DNA of 35,127 nucleotides, from contig NZ_BAPT01000009.1 in the NCBI RefSeq assembly GCF_025995235.1, positions 1 through 35,127 of the forward strand, written 5' to 3'. Positions within the stretch are counted from its first letter, which is position 1. Each line of letters starts with the position of its first letter. The translations under genes were made by a program, and so were the position numbers. Below the pieces are notes generated by a model, which was not told the DNA's origin, searched no databases, and saw only the letters and a list, made by a program, of their open reading frames with translations. Of this stretch, positions 22,848 to 32,750 are shown piece after piece. The DNA comes from Ameyamaea chiangmaiensis. GTDB lineage: Bacteria > Pseudomonadota > Alphaproteobacteria > Acetobacterales > Acetobacteraceae.

Positions 22848-24554
22848 ATGTTATTCCATGGCTGGGTAACCATCATGGCCTTCTTCATCTGCGTTGTGGC
22901 GATGACGAGGCCGCTTGGTGGTTTCCTTAAACGTGTTCTCGAAGGAGAACAGCATGTTCTTGGGCGGATCATCGGTCCGGTCGAACGCGGCATCTATCGC
23001 GCTGCGGGCATTCAAGAGGATCGGGAACAATCCTGGTCGCAATATGCGATCGCGGTCATCGTCTTCAAGGTTATCTGCTTTATTGCAGTTTACACGCTTT
23101 TGCGTTTTCAGGGCGTTTTGCCGCTCAATCCAAATGGTATGCGCGGCGTCGCCCCCGATCTCGCTTACAACACGGCGATCAGTTTTGTGACCAATACGAA
23201 CTGGCAGAGCTATGCTGGCGAGACGACCATGAGTCATCTCAGCCAGATGCTTGGGTTGACGGTCCAGAATTTCGTCTCGGCGGCAGCGGGTATTGCGATC
23301 GCTGCAGCCGTCATTCGTGGATTTACGCGTCGCAGCGCAGCGTCCATCGGCAATTTTTGGGCTGATCTCGTACGGACGACGCTTTATGTCCTGCTACCGA
23401 TTTGTGTCGTCTTAGCGTTGTTGTTCGTGCTTGAAGGGGTGCCTCAGACTCTTCTGGGTTCCGTCACGGCCTCCACATTGGAGGGCACGCGTCAGACGAT
23501 AGCTCTTGGTCCTGTAGCATCTCAGGAAGCGATCAAGATGCTTGGGACTAATGGGGGTGGATTTTTCAATGTGAATTCCGCTCATCCGTTTGAGAACCCG
23601 AACGCATTGACCAATTTCGTGCAAATGCTCGCCATTTTCGCGTTAGGGGCCGGGTTGACCAATATGTTTGGACGCATGGTTGGCAGGGAGCGACAGGGCT
23701 GGGCGATTTTCTCCGCTATGGCGGCTTTGTTTCTTGTCGGAACCGTTGTGACCTACTGGTCTGAAGCCCATGCCAACCCTTTGCTGCATGCACTCGGCAT
23801 CGATCCGTCTCTGGGCAATATGGAAGGCAAGGAAACACGCTTTGGCATCGTAGGGTCAGCACTGTTCGCAACGGTCACGACTGATGCGTCCTGCGGCGCA
23901 GTCAATGCCATGCACGAGAGTTTTCTGCCACTGGGTGGAATGGTTCCGCTCGTGAACATGATGCTTGGCGAAGTCATCTTTGGTGGTGTCGGGTCAGGTC
24001 TCTATGGCTTCCTGTTGTTTGCCATCATTGCCGTCTTCATGGCGGGGCTGATGGTTGGACGCACGCCTGAGTATCTCGGCAAAAAGATCGAGGCGCGCGA
24101 AATCAAAATGACGATGCTGGCCGTCTTGTGCCTCCCCCTAGTTATGCTCGGTTTTACCGCGCTTGCTGTTGTCGTGCCTTCGGGCCTGTCCGCCCTGTCT
24201 ACGAGCGGCCCGCACGGCTTTACCGAAGCGCTTTATGCCTACACATCGGCTGCGGCAAATAACGGCAGCGCGTTCGCCGGTTTAACGGCGAATCCATTCT
24301 GGAACGTGACGCTCGGTATCGCCATGATGGTGGGGCGCTTCTTTGTTATCATTCCGGTACTGGCCATTGCCGGGGCAATGGCAGCGAAGAAAACTGCCGC
24401 TCCAACGCCTGGTACGTTCCCTACCGATACGGGTCTCTTCATTGCCCTCGTGACAGGCGTGATCCTGATCGTGGGTGGCCTGACCTTTCTTCCTGCACTC
24501 GCTCTCGGGCCGATCGTCGAGCATCTCGCGATGCTGCGTGGCACCCTGTTCTAA
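22848..24554 (+). CDS. kdpA: K+-transporting ATPase subunit KdpA
   Basis: This encodes a 568-residue membrane channel-like subunit that selects and passes K+. The four selectivity-filter motifs are present: TNTNWQSYAGE (about residues 115-125), GTNGGGFFNVNSAHP, TTDASCGAVNAMHES and AANNGSAFAG. About ten membrane segments are visible. Full length for the family. The gene lies two bases after kdpF and 14 before kdpB. The operon is likely induced by low K+ or osmotic stress through KdpDE, encoded at its end. Confidence 0.97.
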   Translation: MLFHGWVTIMAFFICVVAMTRPLGGFLKRVLEGEQHVLGRIIGPVERGIYRAAGIQEDREQSWSQYAIAVIVFKVICFIAVYTLLRFQGVLPLNPNGMRGVAPDLAYNTAISFVTNTNWQSYAGETTMSHLSQMLGLTVQNFVSAAAGIAIAAAVIRGFTRRSAASIGNFWADLVRTTLYVLLPICVVLALLFVLEGVPQTLLGSVTASTLEGTRQTIALGPVASQEAIKMLGTNGGGFFNVNSAHPFENPNALTNFVQMLAIFALGAGLTNMFGRMVGRERQGWAIFSAMAALFLVGTVVTYWSEAHANPLLHALGIDPSLGNMEGKETRFGIVGSALFATVTTDASCGAVNAMHESFLPLGGMVPLVNMMLGEVIFGGVGSGLYGFLLFAIIAVFMAGLMVGRTPEYLGKKIEAREIKMTMLAVLCLPLVMLGFTALAVVVPSGLSALSTSGPHGFTEALYAYTSAAANNGSAFAGLTANPFWNVTLGIAMMVGRFFVIIPVLAIAGAMAAKKTAAPTPGTFPTDTGLFIALVTGVILIVGGLTFLPALALGPIVEHLAMLRGTLF

Positions 24555-24568
24555 GAGGCGCATTGTTC

Positions 24569-26677
24569 ATGGCACTTCATTTACCTCATTCCGAAGCCAC
24601 TCATGGAGGGCGGAGTTCGGAACATCGCAGTCAGAGCAGTCTGATGCAGGCGTCGCTTCTGCTGCCCGCGATTACGGAAAGCTTTCGCAAGCTTGATCCG
24701 CGCATCATGTGGCGTAATCCGGTCATGTTCGTCGTGGAGGTCGTCACCATTCTGACGACTGTCCTGCTGGTACGCGACATAATCATTGGGGGAACGCATC
24801 CTGGTTTTGCGATCCAGATCAATCTCTGGCTCTGGTTTACGCTCATCTTCGCCAATTTCGCAGAGGCCGTCGCGGAAGGGCGTGGCAAGGCGCAGGCCGA
24901 CAGTCTGCGCCGCACCCGAACCGAGACACTTGGAAAGCGTCTCTTGGCCAATGACGACGGAGGCTACTCACATTTCGGTCTGTATGAGCAGATCCCGGCT
25001 CCTGAACTCGCAGTGGACGATATCGTGCTGGTTGAAGCGGGCGACTTCATTCCGAGCGACGGGGAAGTTATCGACGGGATCGCATCCGTGGATGAATCCG
25101 CCATCACCGGTGAGTCCGCTCCCGTGATCCGAGAAAGTGGCGGTGATCGCTCCGCGGTGACGGGCGGCACACGTGTCCTGTCCGACTGGGTTATCGTCAG
25201 GATTACGGCGGCTCAGGGTTCCACCTTCCTTGATCGGATCATTTCGCTTGTCGAAGGCGCGCAGCGTCAAAAGACGCCAAACGAAATCGCACTGACGATC
25301 CTCCTGGCAGGCATGACGCTGATCTTTATTTTTGCGGTCGTGACGATCCCAAGCTTCGTGCATTACGCAGGTGGTCATATTTCTGTCCTGATCCTCGTCG
25401 CGCTGTTTGTAACGCTGATTCCAACGACAATCGGTGCTCTGCTGTCCGCGATCGGTATTGCCGGTATGGATCGTCTGATACGTTTCAACGTGCTCGCCAT
25501 GTCGGGGCGTGCGGTAGAGGCTGCGGGCGATGTCGATACGCTACTGCTCGACAAGACTGGCACGATCACTATTGGTGACAGACAAGCTACCGCGTTCGTT
25601 CCTGTCTCGGGCGTAACAGAACACGAACTCGCTGATGCGGCGCAGCTTGCATCTCTAGCCGACGAAACGCCCGAAGGGCGCTCGATCGTCGTGCTCGCAA
25701 AAGAGAAATTCGGTATTCGTGGGCGGGATATGAATGCGCTCGGTGCACATTTTGTGCCCTTTACAGCGCAGACACGCATGAGCGGCGTGGATGTCGGAGA
25801 CCGGCATATCCGCAAGGGCGCAGTAGACAGCGTGATTGCCTGTCTCGGGGAAGCCGTGCCATCCGTGGGGCAGATCCGCCAGATCGCCGACGAGATCGCC
25901 CGCCAGGGTGGTACGCCGCTCGCGGTAGCGGACAATACACGCCTCCTCGGCGTGGTACATCTGAAAGACGTCGTAAAGGGTGGTATCCGCGAACGCTTCG
26001 CGGAACTGCGACGGATGGGCATCCGAACCGTCATGATCACGGGGGATAATCCCCTGACGGCCGCAGCGATTGCTGCGGAGAGCGGTGTCGATCACTTCCT
26101 TGCACAGGCAACACCGGAAGCAAAGCTTGCGCTGATCCGTTCGGAACAGGCGTCTGGCAAGCTGGTAGCAATGTGCGGTGATGGTACCAATGATGCTCCG
26201 GCTCTCGCGCAGGCCGATGTTGGGGTGGCCATGAATACGGGAACGGTCGCGGCACGCGAGGCCGGCAACATGGTTGACCTGGACAGTGATCCGACGAAAC
26301 TCATTGAGATCGTGGGGATTGGAAAACAGCTCCTTATGACGCGTGGAGCCCTGACGACGTTTTCGATCGCCAACGATGTCGCCAAATATTTCGCCATCAT
26401 TCCCGCGATGTTTGTGGGCTTCTATCCAGCGCTTTCCGCATTGAACGTCATGCATCTTGCCACACCGGAAAGCGCAGTGCTCTCGGCGATCATCTTCAAT
26501 GCCCTGATCATCATCGCGCTCATTCCTCTGGCGCTGAAGGGTGTTCGTTATCGTCCGGTAGGCGCGGCATCGCTTCTAAGGCGCAATCTTCTCATTTACG
26601 GCATTGGCGGCCTGATCGTTCCGTTCATCGGAATCAAACTCATCGACATGCTCGTGACGAGCATAGGTCTGGCCTGA
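24569..26677 (+). CDS. kdpB: K+-transporting P-type ATPase KdpB
   Basis: This encodes a 702-residue P-type ATPase that hydrolyses ATP to power K+ import. Seen are the TGES actuator motif (ITGESAPV), the phosphorylation motif DKTGTI (Asp328), the ATP-binding region and the hinge GDGTNDAPALAQADVGVAMNTGT, plus membrane helices. The first 30 residues are extended and polar (His/Ser/Gln-rich) relative to E. coli KdpB. ATG 24569 is preferred over an in-frame TTG six bases earlier; AGAGG lies upstream. Co-translated with kdpA and kdpC. Confidence 0.97.
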   Translation: MALHLPHSEATHGGRSSEHRSQSSLMQASLLLPAITESFRKLDPRIMWRNPVMFVVEVVTILTTVLLVRDIIIGGTHPGFAIQINLWLWFTLIFANFAEAVAEGRGKAQADSLRRTRTETLGKRLLANDDGGYSHFGLYEQIPAPELAVDDIVLVEAGDFIPSDGEVIDGIASVDESAITGESAPVIRESGGDRSAVTGGTRVLSDWVIVRITAAQGSTFLDRIISLVEGAQRQKTPNEIALTILLAGMTLIFIFAVVTIPSFVHYAGGHISVLILVALFVTLIPTTIGALLSAIGIAGMDRLIRFNVLAMSGRAVEAAGDVDTLLLDKTGTITIGDRQATAFVPVSGVTEHELADAAQLASLADETPEGRSIVVLAKEKFGIRGRDMNALGAHFVPFTAQTRMSGVDVGDRHIRKGAVDSVIACLGEAVPSVGQIRQIADEIARQGGTPLAVADNTRLLGVVHLKDVVKGGIRERFAELRRMGIRTVMITGDNPLTAAAIAAESGVDHFLAQATPEAKLALIRSEQASGKLVAMCGDGTNDAPALAQADVGVAMNTGTVAAREAGNMVDLDSDPTKLIEIVGIGKQLLMTRGALTTFSIANDVAKYFAIIPAMFVGFYPALSALNVMHLATPESAVLSAIIFNALIIIALIPLALKGVRYRPVGAASLLRRNLLIYGIGGLIVPFIGIKLIDMLVTSIGLA

Positions 26678-26687
26678 GGACACTGGC

Positions 26688-27311
26688 ATGACTCTTATCC
26701 GTCAACTTCGTCCCGCGCTGGTGATTTTCGGGCTTCTGTCCCTCCTCACCGGCTTCCTGTATCCGCTAAGCATGACTGCCATTTCGAGCGTTCTGATGCC
26801 GAATAAAGCGGCTGGCAGTCTGATCCATGACGGCAAACGGACGGTTGGCTCCGTGCTGATTGGCCAGAATTTCACGCAGTCCCGCTATTTCCACGGCCGT
26901 CCTTCGGCAACGATAGGCGCTGATCCGGCCGATCCGACAAAGAGTGTCCCGACGCCCTATAACGCTGCGGCTTCGATGGCGTCTAACGCCAGCCCGACGT
27001 CAAAGGCGCTCGTTGAGCGTGTGGCTGCAGCTCTGACGCAAGTAAGGGCGGAAAATCCCGAGGCTGTTGCGGCCGACTGGCCAATTCCCATGGATCTTGT
27101 GACGACGTCTGCCAGTGGTCTGGATCCTGATATCTCGCCACAGGCTGCATTTTTTCAGGTCAAACGTATTGCACGCGTGCGTAACATTCCCGAAGAGACG
27201 GTCAGGCAACTGGTGGAACACATGATTACACATCCCCTCATGGGGTGGCTTGGCGAACCGCATGTTAATGTGCTGGAACTCAACATGGCACTGGACGCCC
27301 TGCACAGGTAA
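26688..27311 (+). CDS. kdpC: K+-transporting ATPase subunit KdpC
   Basis: This encodes a 207-residue subunit with one N-terminal membrane helix (LVIFGLLSLLTGFLYPLSMT) and an exported domain that assists KdpB. Family motifs include GSVLIGQNFTQSRYFHGRPSA, the DLVTTSASGLDPDISPQAA segment and NVLELNMALDAL at the end. Its TAA overlaps the ATG of kdpD (TAATG at 27309-27313), giving tight coupling of transporter and sensor genes. Confidence 0.96.
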   Translation: MTLIRQLRPALVIFGLLSLLTGFLYPLSMTAISSVLMPNKAAGSLIHDGKRTVGSVLIGQNFTQSRYFHGRPSATIGADPADPTKSVPTPYNAAASMASNASPTSKALVERVAAALTQVRAENPEAVAADWPIPMDLVTTSASGLDPDISPQAAFFQVKRIARVRNIPEETVRQLVEHMITHPLMGWLGEPHVNVLELNMALDALHR

Positions 27312-29998
27312 TGGAGACACATCTCATCCGCCCGGATCCTGACGCCCTTCTCCGGCAGACTGTGCTGGACGGTGACAGCCACAAACGCGGCCGCCTCAAG
27401 GTTTTTCTTGGTGCGGCTCCCGGTGTCGGCAAGACATTCGAAATGCTGACCGTTGCGCATCAGTTGCAACGCGACGGTGTGGACGTCGTGATTGGGGTGG
27501 TCGAAACGCATGGTCGCTCTGAGACGGCGGCCTTGGTGAACAGGTTAGAACTGGTACCTTTACGAACCGTGACGTACCGCCACCGGATCCTGACCGAGAT
27601 GGATCTCGATGCGGTGCTCAGGCGGGCGCCACGTGTCGTTGCTGTGGACGAACTGGCGCATACGAACGCGTCGGGATCACGCCACCCGAAGCGATGGATG
27701 GATGTCGAGGAACTGCTTGCGGCCGGGATTAACGTTCTGACGACGGTCAATATCCAGCATCTTGAAAGCCTTAACGATATCGTCGCATCCATCACGCGGG
27801 TACGTGTGCGCGAGACGGTTCCCGATCACGTGATCGGAGACGCGGATGAGGTTGAGCTTATTGATCTGACCCCGAACGATCTGTTGCAACGGATGCGTGA
27901 CGGCAAAATCTATGCCGAACACACCGCTGGAAGGGCACTGCTTCATTATTTTTCCCCCGGCAACCTAACGGCGCTACGTGAACTTGCCCTGCGTCAGACC
28001 GCACAGCAGGTCGATGCGCAGCTTGTTGACCATATGAAGGCCAACGCGATTGCCGGACCATGGGCGGCAGGCGAACGGATCATGGTCTGCCTGACCCTTC
28101 AGGACGGAGATGCCAGCCTCCTGCGTTATGGCAAGCGCCTGGCTGATCGTCTTCATGCTCCGTGGATCGTGCTCCATGTCGAGACGAACCGTGATCTTAG
28201 CGATACGGCTCGTTCAAGAATGGCGTCTCAGATGCATCTGGCGCAGTCCTTGGGCGCGGAGACGGTCACGATCCCAGGCCAGGACGTAGCGCTTGATGCT
28301 GTTGCCTATGCAAGGGCGCAGAACGTGACACAGATCGTGGCGGCACATCCTGCCGGTCACGGGTGGAGCGGGCGGATCCGGCAATGGTTGGGACGCGCAA
28401 CGACGGAGCGTCTGATCCAGTGCGCGCAAGGCTTTCCAGTGCATGTCGTGCCGCGTTCTCCCGGCGAAGATGCAGTGACCGAACGACCTCATAATATCGA
28501 ACCCTTCAGAGCGGCTCCCTATATCGCGGCTACCCTGATCGTTCTCAGTGCACTGGCAGTCGCGCTCTTGCTGCGTCGGGGCTTTGAGGTCAGCAATGTT
28601 TCACTGGCCTTTCTGACCGCGATCCTCGGCGTGGCGGTGGCCTACGGTCTCTGGCCATCGTTGTGGGCATCCCTGCTGGGGATGCTCTGTTTCAATTTCT
28701 TTTTTTTGCCTCCTCTTTATACGTTGACGATTGCGGCCCCTGATAATGTTGTGGCCCTGTTCTTCTTCTTCGCAACGGCTCTCATCGCTAGTAATCTTGG
28801 GGCGCGCGTCCGAAATCAGGCCGTTGTGGCGCGACACCGGGCGGATATCACGCAATCGCTGTATCATTTCAGCCGCACAATCACGGGAATCATTAAACTC
28901 GATGATCTACTGTGGTCTGCAAGTCATCAGATCGCGACAATGCTCGACTGTGATGTGGCTATGTTGCTTCCTGACAGTGAGAAGCTGGAAGTCAAGGCGT
29001 CCTATAACGGCGGGAAAGTCGTTGGGACTGACGATCTGGCAGCGGCAACCTGGGCATGGAAGCACAATAAAGTAGCGGGGCGAGGGTCAGATAATCTCCC
29101 GGGTGGGAGATGGCTCTTCATCCCTCTGCGAACCGGACGTGGACCTGTCGCTGTGATCGGCCTTCAGACAGAGAGAACAGGACCCATTTTTGACCTTGAG
29201 CGGCAGGGGCTGCTGGATGCTTTGGCCGATCAGACCGCGTCCGCCATTGAGAGTATTCTTTTGGCTGGGGAACTGGATCGGGCACGCCTGGATGTAGAAA
29301 CCGACAAATTACGGGGTGCATTACTAACGTCGATTTCTCACGATCTGAGAACGCCTCTGGCCTCCATTCTGGGCGCGACATCCAGTCTTGAAAGTTATGG
29401 AGAAGAACTCGACGGAACTGCGCGCCAGGAACTGCTCTCAACCATTCACGATGAAGCAGAGCGGCTTAATCGGTTTGTCGCCAATCTGCTGGACATGACC
29501 CGCCTTGAAGCCGGTGCTCTCCAGCCACGCAGGGAACCCGTGGATGTTGGCGAGGTCATTGCAAGCACGCTTTCCCGCGCTGCGGGTCTGTTGTCCGATC
29601 ACGAGATCGAGATGCTTATTGAACCTGATTTGCCAATGCCGCTTCTTGACGACGTTCTTCTGGAACAGGCGCTTTTCAATATTCTCGACAATGCTGGAAA
29701 ATATACCGACCCGGGAACGAAAATAACCGTCATGGCATCCTCTGGCCACGACAGTCTTCTCATTCATATTAAAGATGAAGGGGAAGGATTTTCGGCTAGC
29801 GACCCCGAAGTGGCCTTCAGTAAATTCAAACGTTTCAAATCTGCTGATCGATCCAGACCTGGAACTGGTCTGGGGCTTGCCATCTCCCGGGGTTTCATTG
29901 AGGCCATGGGAGGAACAGTTGTGGCGCGCAATCGACAGGACCGTTCGGGCGCAGAGTTGATCATGACGTTTCCTTTGGACGAGAAAAATACAAAATGA
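27311..29998 (+). CDS. kdpD: Osmosensitive K+ channel histidine kinase KdpD
   Basis: This encodes an 895-residue sensor kinase. In order: cytoplasmic KdpD domain with Walker A GAAPGVGKT (near residue 35) and VVAVDELAHTNA; a USP-like domain (about 250-380); four membrane helices (about 400-500); a GAF-like region (about 530-650); the HisKA motif SISHDLRTPLASI with phospho-acceptor His677; and the ATPase domain with NILDNAGKYTDPG and GTGLGLAISRG. It senses K+ limitation or osmotic stress and phosphorylates KdpE. It overlaps kdpC (TAATG) and kdpE (ATGA). Confidence 0.97.
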   Translation: METHLIRPDPDALLRQTVLDGDSHKRGRLKVFLGAAPGVGKTFEMLTVAHQLQRDGVDVVIGVVETHGRSETAALVNRLELVPLRTVTYRHRILTEMDLDAVLRRAPRVVAVDELAHTNASGSRHPKRWMDVEELLAAGINVLTTVNIQHLESLNDIVASITRVRVRETVPDHVIGDADEVELIDLTPNDLLQRMRDGKIYAEHTAGRALLHYFSPGNLTALRELALRQTAQQVDAQLVDHMKANAIAGPWAAGERIMVCLTLQDGDASLLRYGKRLADRLHAPWIVLHVETNRDLSDTARSRMASQMHLAQSLGAETVTIPGQDVALDAVAYARAQNVTQIVAAHPAGHGWSGRIRQWLGRATTERLIQCAQGFPVHVVPRSPGEDAVTERPHNIEPFRAAPYIAATLIVLSALAVALLLRRGFEVSNVSLAFLTAILGVAVAYGLWPSLWASLLGMLCFNFFFLPPLYTLTIAAPDNVVALFFFFATALIASNLGARVRNQAVVARHRADITQSLYHFSRTITGIIKLDDLLWSASHQIATMLDCDVAMLLPDSEKLEVKASYNGGKVVGTDDLAAATWAWKHNKVAGRGSDNLPGGRWLFIPLRTGRGPVAVIGLQTERTGPIFDLERQGLLDALADQTASAIESILLAGELDRARLDVETDKLRGALLTSISHDLRTPLASILGATSSLESYGEELDGTARQELLSTIHDEAERLNRFVANLLDMTRLEAGALQPRREPVDVGEVIASTLSRAAGLLSDHEIEMLIEPDLPMPLLDDVLLEQALFNILDNAGKYTDPGTKITVMASSGHDSLLIHIKDEGEGFSASDPEVAFSKFKRFKSADRSRPGTGLGLAISRGFIEAMGGTVVARNRQDRSGAELIMTFPLDEKNTK

Positions 29999-30678
29999 GC
30001 GATCCGTCGGTACTGATTGTGGATGACGAGCCTGCCATCCGTCGGCTTCTCAGAACGTCGCTCGTCAGCCAGTCCTGGCGCGTGACAGAAGCCCGGACGG
30101 GGGAAATGGCCCTGAACATGGCAACGGAGATCGTGCCGGACATCGTTGTTCTTGATCTGGGGCTTCCAGACATGGACGGCGTAGACGTTCTTCGACGTCT
30201 GAGAGGTGCTCATCCAACTTTGCCTGTCGTGATACTCTCGGTTCGCGATGACGAACGCGGCAAGGTCGCGGCCCTTGAAGCGGGAGCTGATGACTATGTA
30301 ACCAAACCATTCAGCATGGCTGAACTTATCGCGCGCATGCGCAACGCATTGCGACACGCCTTACAACAGGAAGGCACCATCCCACTGTTTGTGTCAGGTG
30401 ATCTGACAGTCGATCTCGTGCGCCGGCAGATCTTTCGTGGCGCAGATGAAATCCGTCTTTCACCACGGGAGTGGGATATCGCGCGCATGCTTGTTCGTTA
30501 TGCGGGACGTGTCCTGACGCATCAGACCATCATGAGTCAGCTATGGGGAGCAACGGGCGATGTTCAACAGCTTCGCGTCTATATCCGGCAGATACGTCAG
30601 AAGATCGAAATTGATCCGGAGAGGCCACGTCTTATTATCACTGAAACGGGTGTCGGGTATCGAATGGTTCAATTATAA
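29995..30678 (+). CDS. kdpE: KDP operon response regulator KdpE
   Basis: This encodes a 227-residue OmpR/PhoB-type regulator. The receiver has the acidic pair DDE (10-12), phospho-acceptor Asp54 in VVLDLGLPDMDG and the lysine in VTKPFS; the C-terminal winged helix runs from about 130 (LSPREWDIARMLVRYAGRVLTHQ...GVGYRMVQL). It would activate the kdp promoter upstream of 22,670. Its ATG overlaps the kdpD stop by ATGA. A 200-base gap follows, containing the small frame at 30,773-30,874. Confidence 0.96.
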   Translation: MSDPSVLIVDDEPAIRRLLRTSLVSQSWRVTEARTGEMALNMATEIVPDIVVLDLGLPDMDGVDVLRRLRGAHPTLPVVILSVRDDERGKVAALEAGADDYVTKPFSMAELIARMRNALRHALQQEGTIPLFVSGDLTVDLVRRQIFRGADEIRLSPREWDIARMLVRYAGRVLTHQTIMSQLWGATGDVQQLRVYIRQIRQKIEIDPERPRLIITETGVGYRMVQL

Positions 30679-30772
30679 ATATTTTCTGAATTACCGTTTA
30701 ATAATATTAGTCAGAAACCGGACTTCACCCTTATGATGCCCCTACATTCAAGGAATACGAAGCAAGGAGGTG

Positions 30773-30874
30773 ATGGCGGCCTTCATCTCTCTCACCAGAG
30801 AAAATAGTGTTGCTTCCAGAAATCACTCACTCCCAGTTTTTCTTGACGTAGAGGAGAAGAGCGGTCAGCGGTGA
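30773..30874 (+). CDS. Possible 33-residue leader peptide before the antiporter
   Basis: ATG 30773 overlaps AAGGAGGTGAT (30764-30774), an 11-base match to the anti-Shine-Dalgarno end of 16S rRNA. The frame (MAAFISLTRENSV..., ending EEKSGQR) has no stop for 33 codons and ends four bases before the antiporter ATG. The antiporter start itself has only a close GAAGG. This layout suggests translational coupling or an upstream regulatory frame, but the SD-to-ATG spacing is very short (about 2 bases after AGGAGG), so I am unsure. Confidence 0.3.
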   Translation: MAAFISLTRENSVASRNHSLPVFLDVEEKSGQR

Positions 30875-30878
30875 AGGT

Positions 30879-32141
30879 ATGGATACCATCAGCCTACTCG
30901 CTCTGCTTCTAACTCTCTCGGCAGGGTTCAGTATTCTCAATCACCACACGTTGCGTCTTCCTGTGACGATCGGTGTACTGGTCTTCTCATTACTGGCTTC
31001 CCTGCTGGTTATGATCCTGAATCCGTTGATACCATCCTATGACCTTCAGGCTCTCTCGCGATCTGTTCTCGGAGCGATTAATCTTCCCACGACCCTTCTG
31101 AATGGTGCGCTGTCGCTGCTTCTGTTTGCCGGGGCCACGCAGGTGGATGTCGGGCATCTGCGCTCAAAGCTTGCCTCCGTGGCTGCTCTCTCTGTTCTCG
31201 GAACTGTTCTGGCTGTTGCCTTTCTGGCAATCGCGGCATGGTGCGTTTTCCCTCTGTTAGGTCATACCGTTCCTTTCACATGGTGCATCGTCTTGGGGGC
31301 TATCCTCGCGCCGACTGATCCCGTTTCGGTTGTCGGGATGCTGAAACGTCTCGGACTGCCTGGCCCCCTGCAGGCTGTTTTCGCAGGTGAGAGTCTGTTC
31401 AATGACGGCGTGGGGGTGGTGATTTTCGGCGTCACGATAGGACTTGCGACCGGGGACAGCCAAGGAGTGACCGCCTCCGAGATTGCTCTGAGTTTTTGCC
31501 GCGAGGCGATCGGTGGCGGCCTGCTGGGCGCACTGACCGGATTGATTGCACTTCGTATACTTAAGGGACAGCGGGATACGCACATTGATCTGCTGACGTC
31601 ACTGGCTCTTGCGACCGGAACCTTCAGCATTGCCAACCAATTTGGCATGTCGGGTGCGATTGCTGTCGTGGTGGCGGGACTGTGCTTTGGCACTAGCTAT
31701 AGCCATTCAGTTTTTGACGAGGCATCCCGAAAGGAACTCGACGTCGCATGGACACTCATTGACGAGGTGCTAAACGTCTTGCTGTTCATGCTGATCGGCT
31801 TTGAAATCCTTGAGGTCACGCCACGTCTATTTACGGTACTGGCGACCTTGGCCGTGATACCGCTGTCCGTTGCCGTGCGGGCATTGAGCGTATTGTTTTC
31901 AACGCTTCCGGTTCACCTCAGGCAATGGGAGCGGGGCCGTGTTCTTGGTATCCTGACTTGGGGCGGTCTGCGTGGAGGCATCTCGGTTTCGCTGGCACTT
32001 GGATTGCCATCCGGAGACTTGCGGGAGTTGCTGTTGCCTGTCTGTTACGGCGTGGTGGTGTTTACGATCATCGTGCAGGGGCTAACCATGGAGCGGGTTG
32101 CCAGCAAACTCTATCCGTCCTCTACGCTTGGACCGCAATAA
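30879..32141 (+). CDS. Na+/H+ antiporter, CPA1 family
   Basis: This encodes a 420-residue inner-membrane monovalent cation/proton antiporter of the CPA1 (NhaP-like) family. It has about 12 hydrophobic helices, APTDPVSVVGMLKRLG, the ion-binding ND pair in AGESLFNDGVGVVIF (about residues 165-180), and the conserved GGLRGGISVSLALGLP near the C-terminus. A large cytoplasmic tail is absent. Lying just after kdp in the same direction, it likely contributes to Na+/K+ and pH balance together with Kdp, but the 200-base gap suggests a separate promoter. Whether it carries Na+, K+ or both cannot be told. Confidence 0.9.
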   Translation: MDTISLLALLLTLSAGFSILNHHTLRLPVTIGVLVFSLLASLLVMILNPLIPSYDLQALSRSVLGAINLPTTLLNGALSLLLFAGATQVDVGHLRSKLASVAALSVLGTVLAVAFLAIAAWCVFPLLGHTVPFTWCIVLGAILAPTDPVSVVGMLKRLGLPGPLQAVFAGESLFNDGVGVVIFGVTIGLATGDSQGVTASEIALSFCREAIGGGLLGALTGLIALRILKGQRDTHIDLLTSLALATGTFSIANQFGMSGAIAVVVAGLCFGTSYSHSVFDEASRKELDVAWTLIDEVLNVLLFMLIGFEILEVTPRLFTVLATLAVIPLSVAVRALSVLFSTLPVHLRQWERGRVLGILTWGGLRGGISVSLALGLPSGDLRELLLPVCYGVVVFTIIVQGLTMERVASKLYPSSTLGPQ

Positions 32142-32244
32142 TTCAGCTCTGATTATTTGAAGTACAGCTCCGCGATGAGGAAAATACTGGCAGCTTTGTC
32201 ATGTTTTTCAAAAGATAGCCGAACTACTGCTATCTCCCAAGTGG

Positions 32245-32703
32245 TCATTCATCGTTTGCCAGACCGTTGATGACCCGTCGAAGCAGATCAAGCAGTAGTT
32301 CACTGTCTTCTCCCGATAGATAAAGATGACTTTTGGCATTGATTGACGCGACAGCAGCAGCAATGTCCGGCAGTTTTTTTGCCGCTGAAGAGGTCAGCGA
32401 GATCAATGTGCTGCGCCGATCATTTGGGTCTGTACTGCTCTGGATCAACCCGTCCCGTTCCATACGAGAGAGGGTCTTGGCCATGGTGGATTGCTCTACC
32501 GCAGCAAGACGCACCAGTTCACGTTGCGGTTGAGACTTTCCGTCCGCAAGAGCAAAAAACACAGGCAGTTGGCCGGACGTGAGACCAAAAGGGCGCAAAG
32601 CATCGTCCATCTCACGTGCGAAGAGCCGGGCAGCCCAGTTGACCATATAGCCAAGGGATTGTTCACGGGATTGCCATTTATATGGCTTGCTATCTTTATT
32701 CAT
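32245..32703 (-). CDS. MarR family transcriptional regulator
   Basis: This encodes a 152-residue MarR regulator with the winged helix-turn-helix around residues 35-105: LTSGQLPVFFALADG, QPQRELVRLAAVEQSTMAKTLSRMERDGLIQ and the wing motif DPNDRRSTLISLT. Such proteins repress neighbouring genes and release DNA on binding small aromatics or oxidants. It diverges from the membrane protein gene at 32,751 with a 47-base gap containing GGCTAGCTATATAAA, probably its operator and both promoters. Its ligand is unknown. Confidence 0.9.
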   Translation of the reverse strand: MNKDSKPYKWQSREQSLGYMVNWAARLFAREMDDALRPFGLTSGQLPVFFALADGKSQPQRELVRLAAVEQSTMAKTLSRMERDGLIQSSTDPNDRRSTLISLTSSAAKKLPDIAAAVASINAKSHLYLSGEDSELLLDLLRRVINGLANDE

Positions 32704-32750
32704 GGCTAGCTATATAAATCTCACGGATCCATTTCAGCAAGGACAATCCC

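Noticed and set aside
30760..30790. Fragment of 16S rRNA 3' end on the minus strand
   Set aside because: Only the anti-Shine-Dalgarno complement matches; flanking bases do not fit 16S rRNA.
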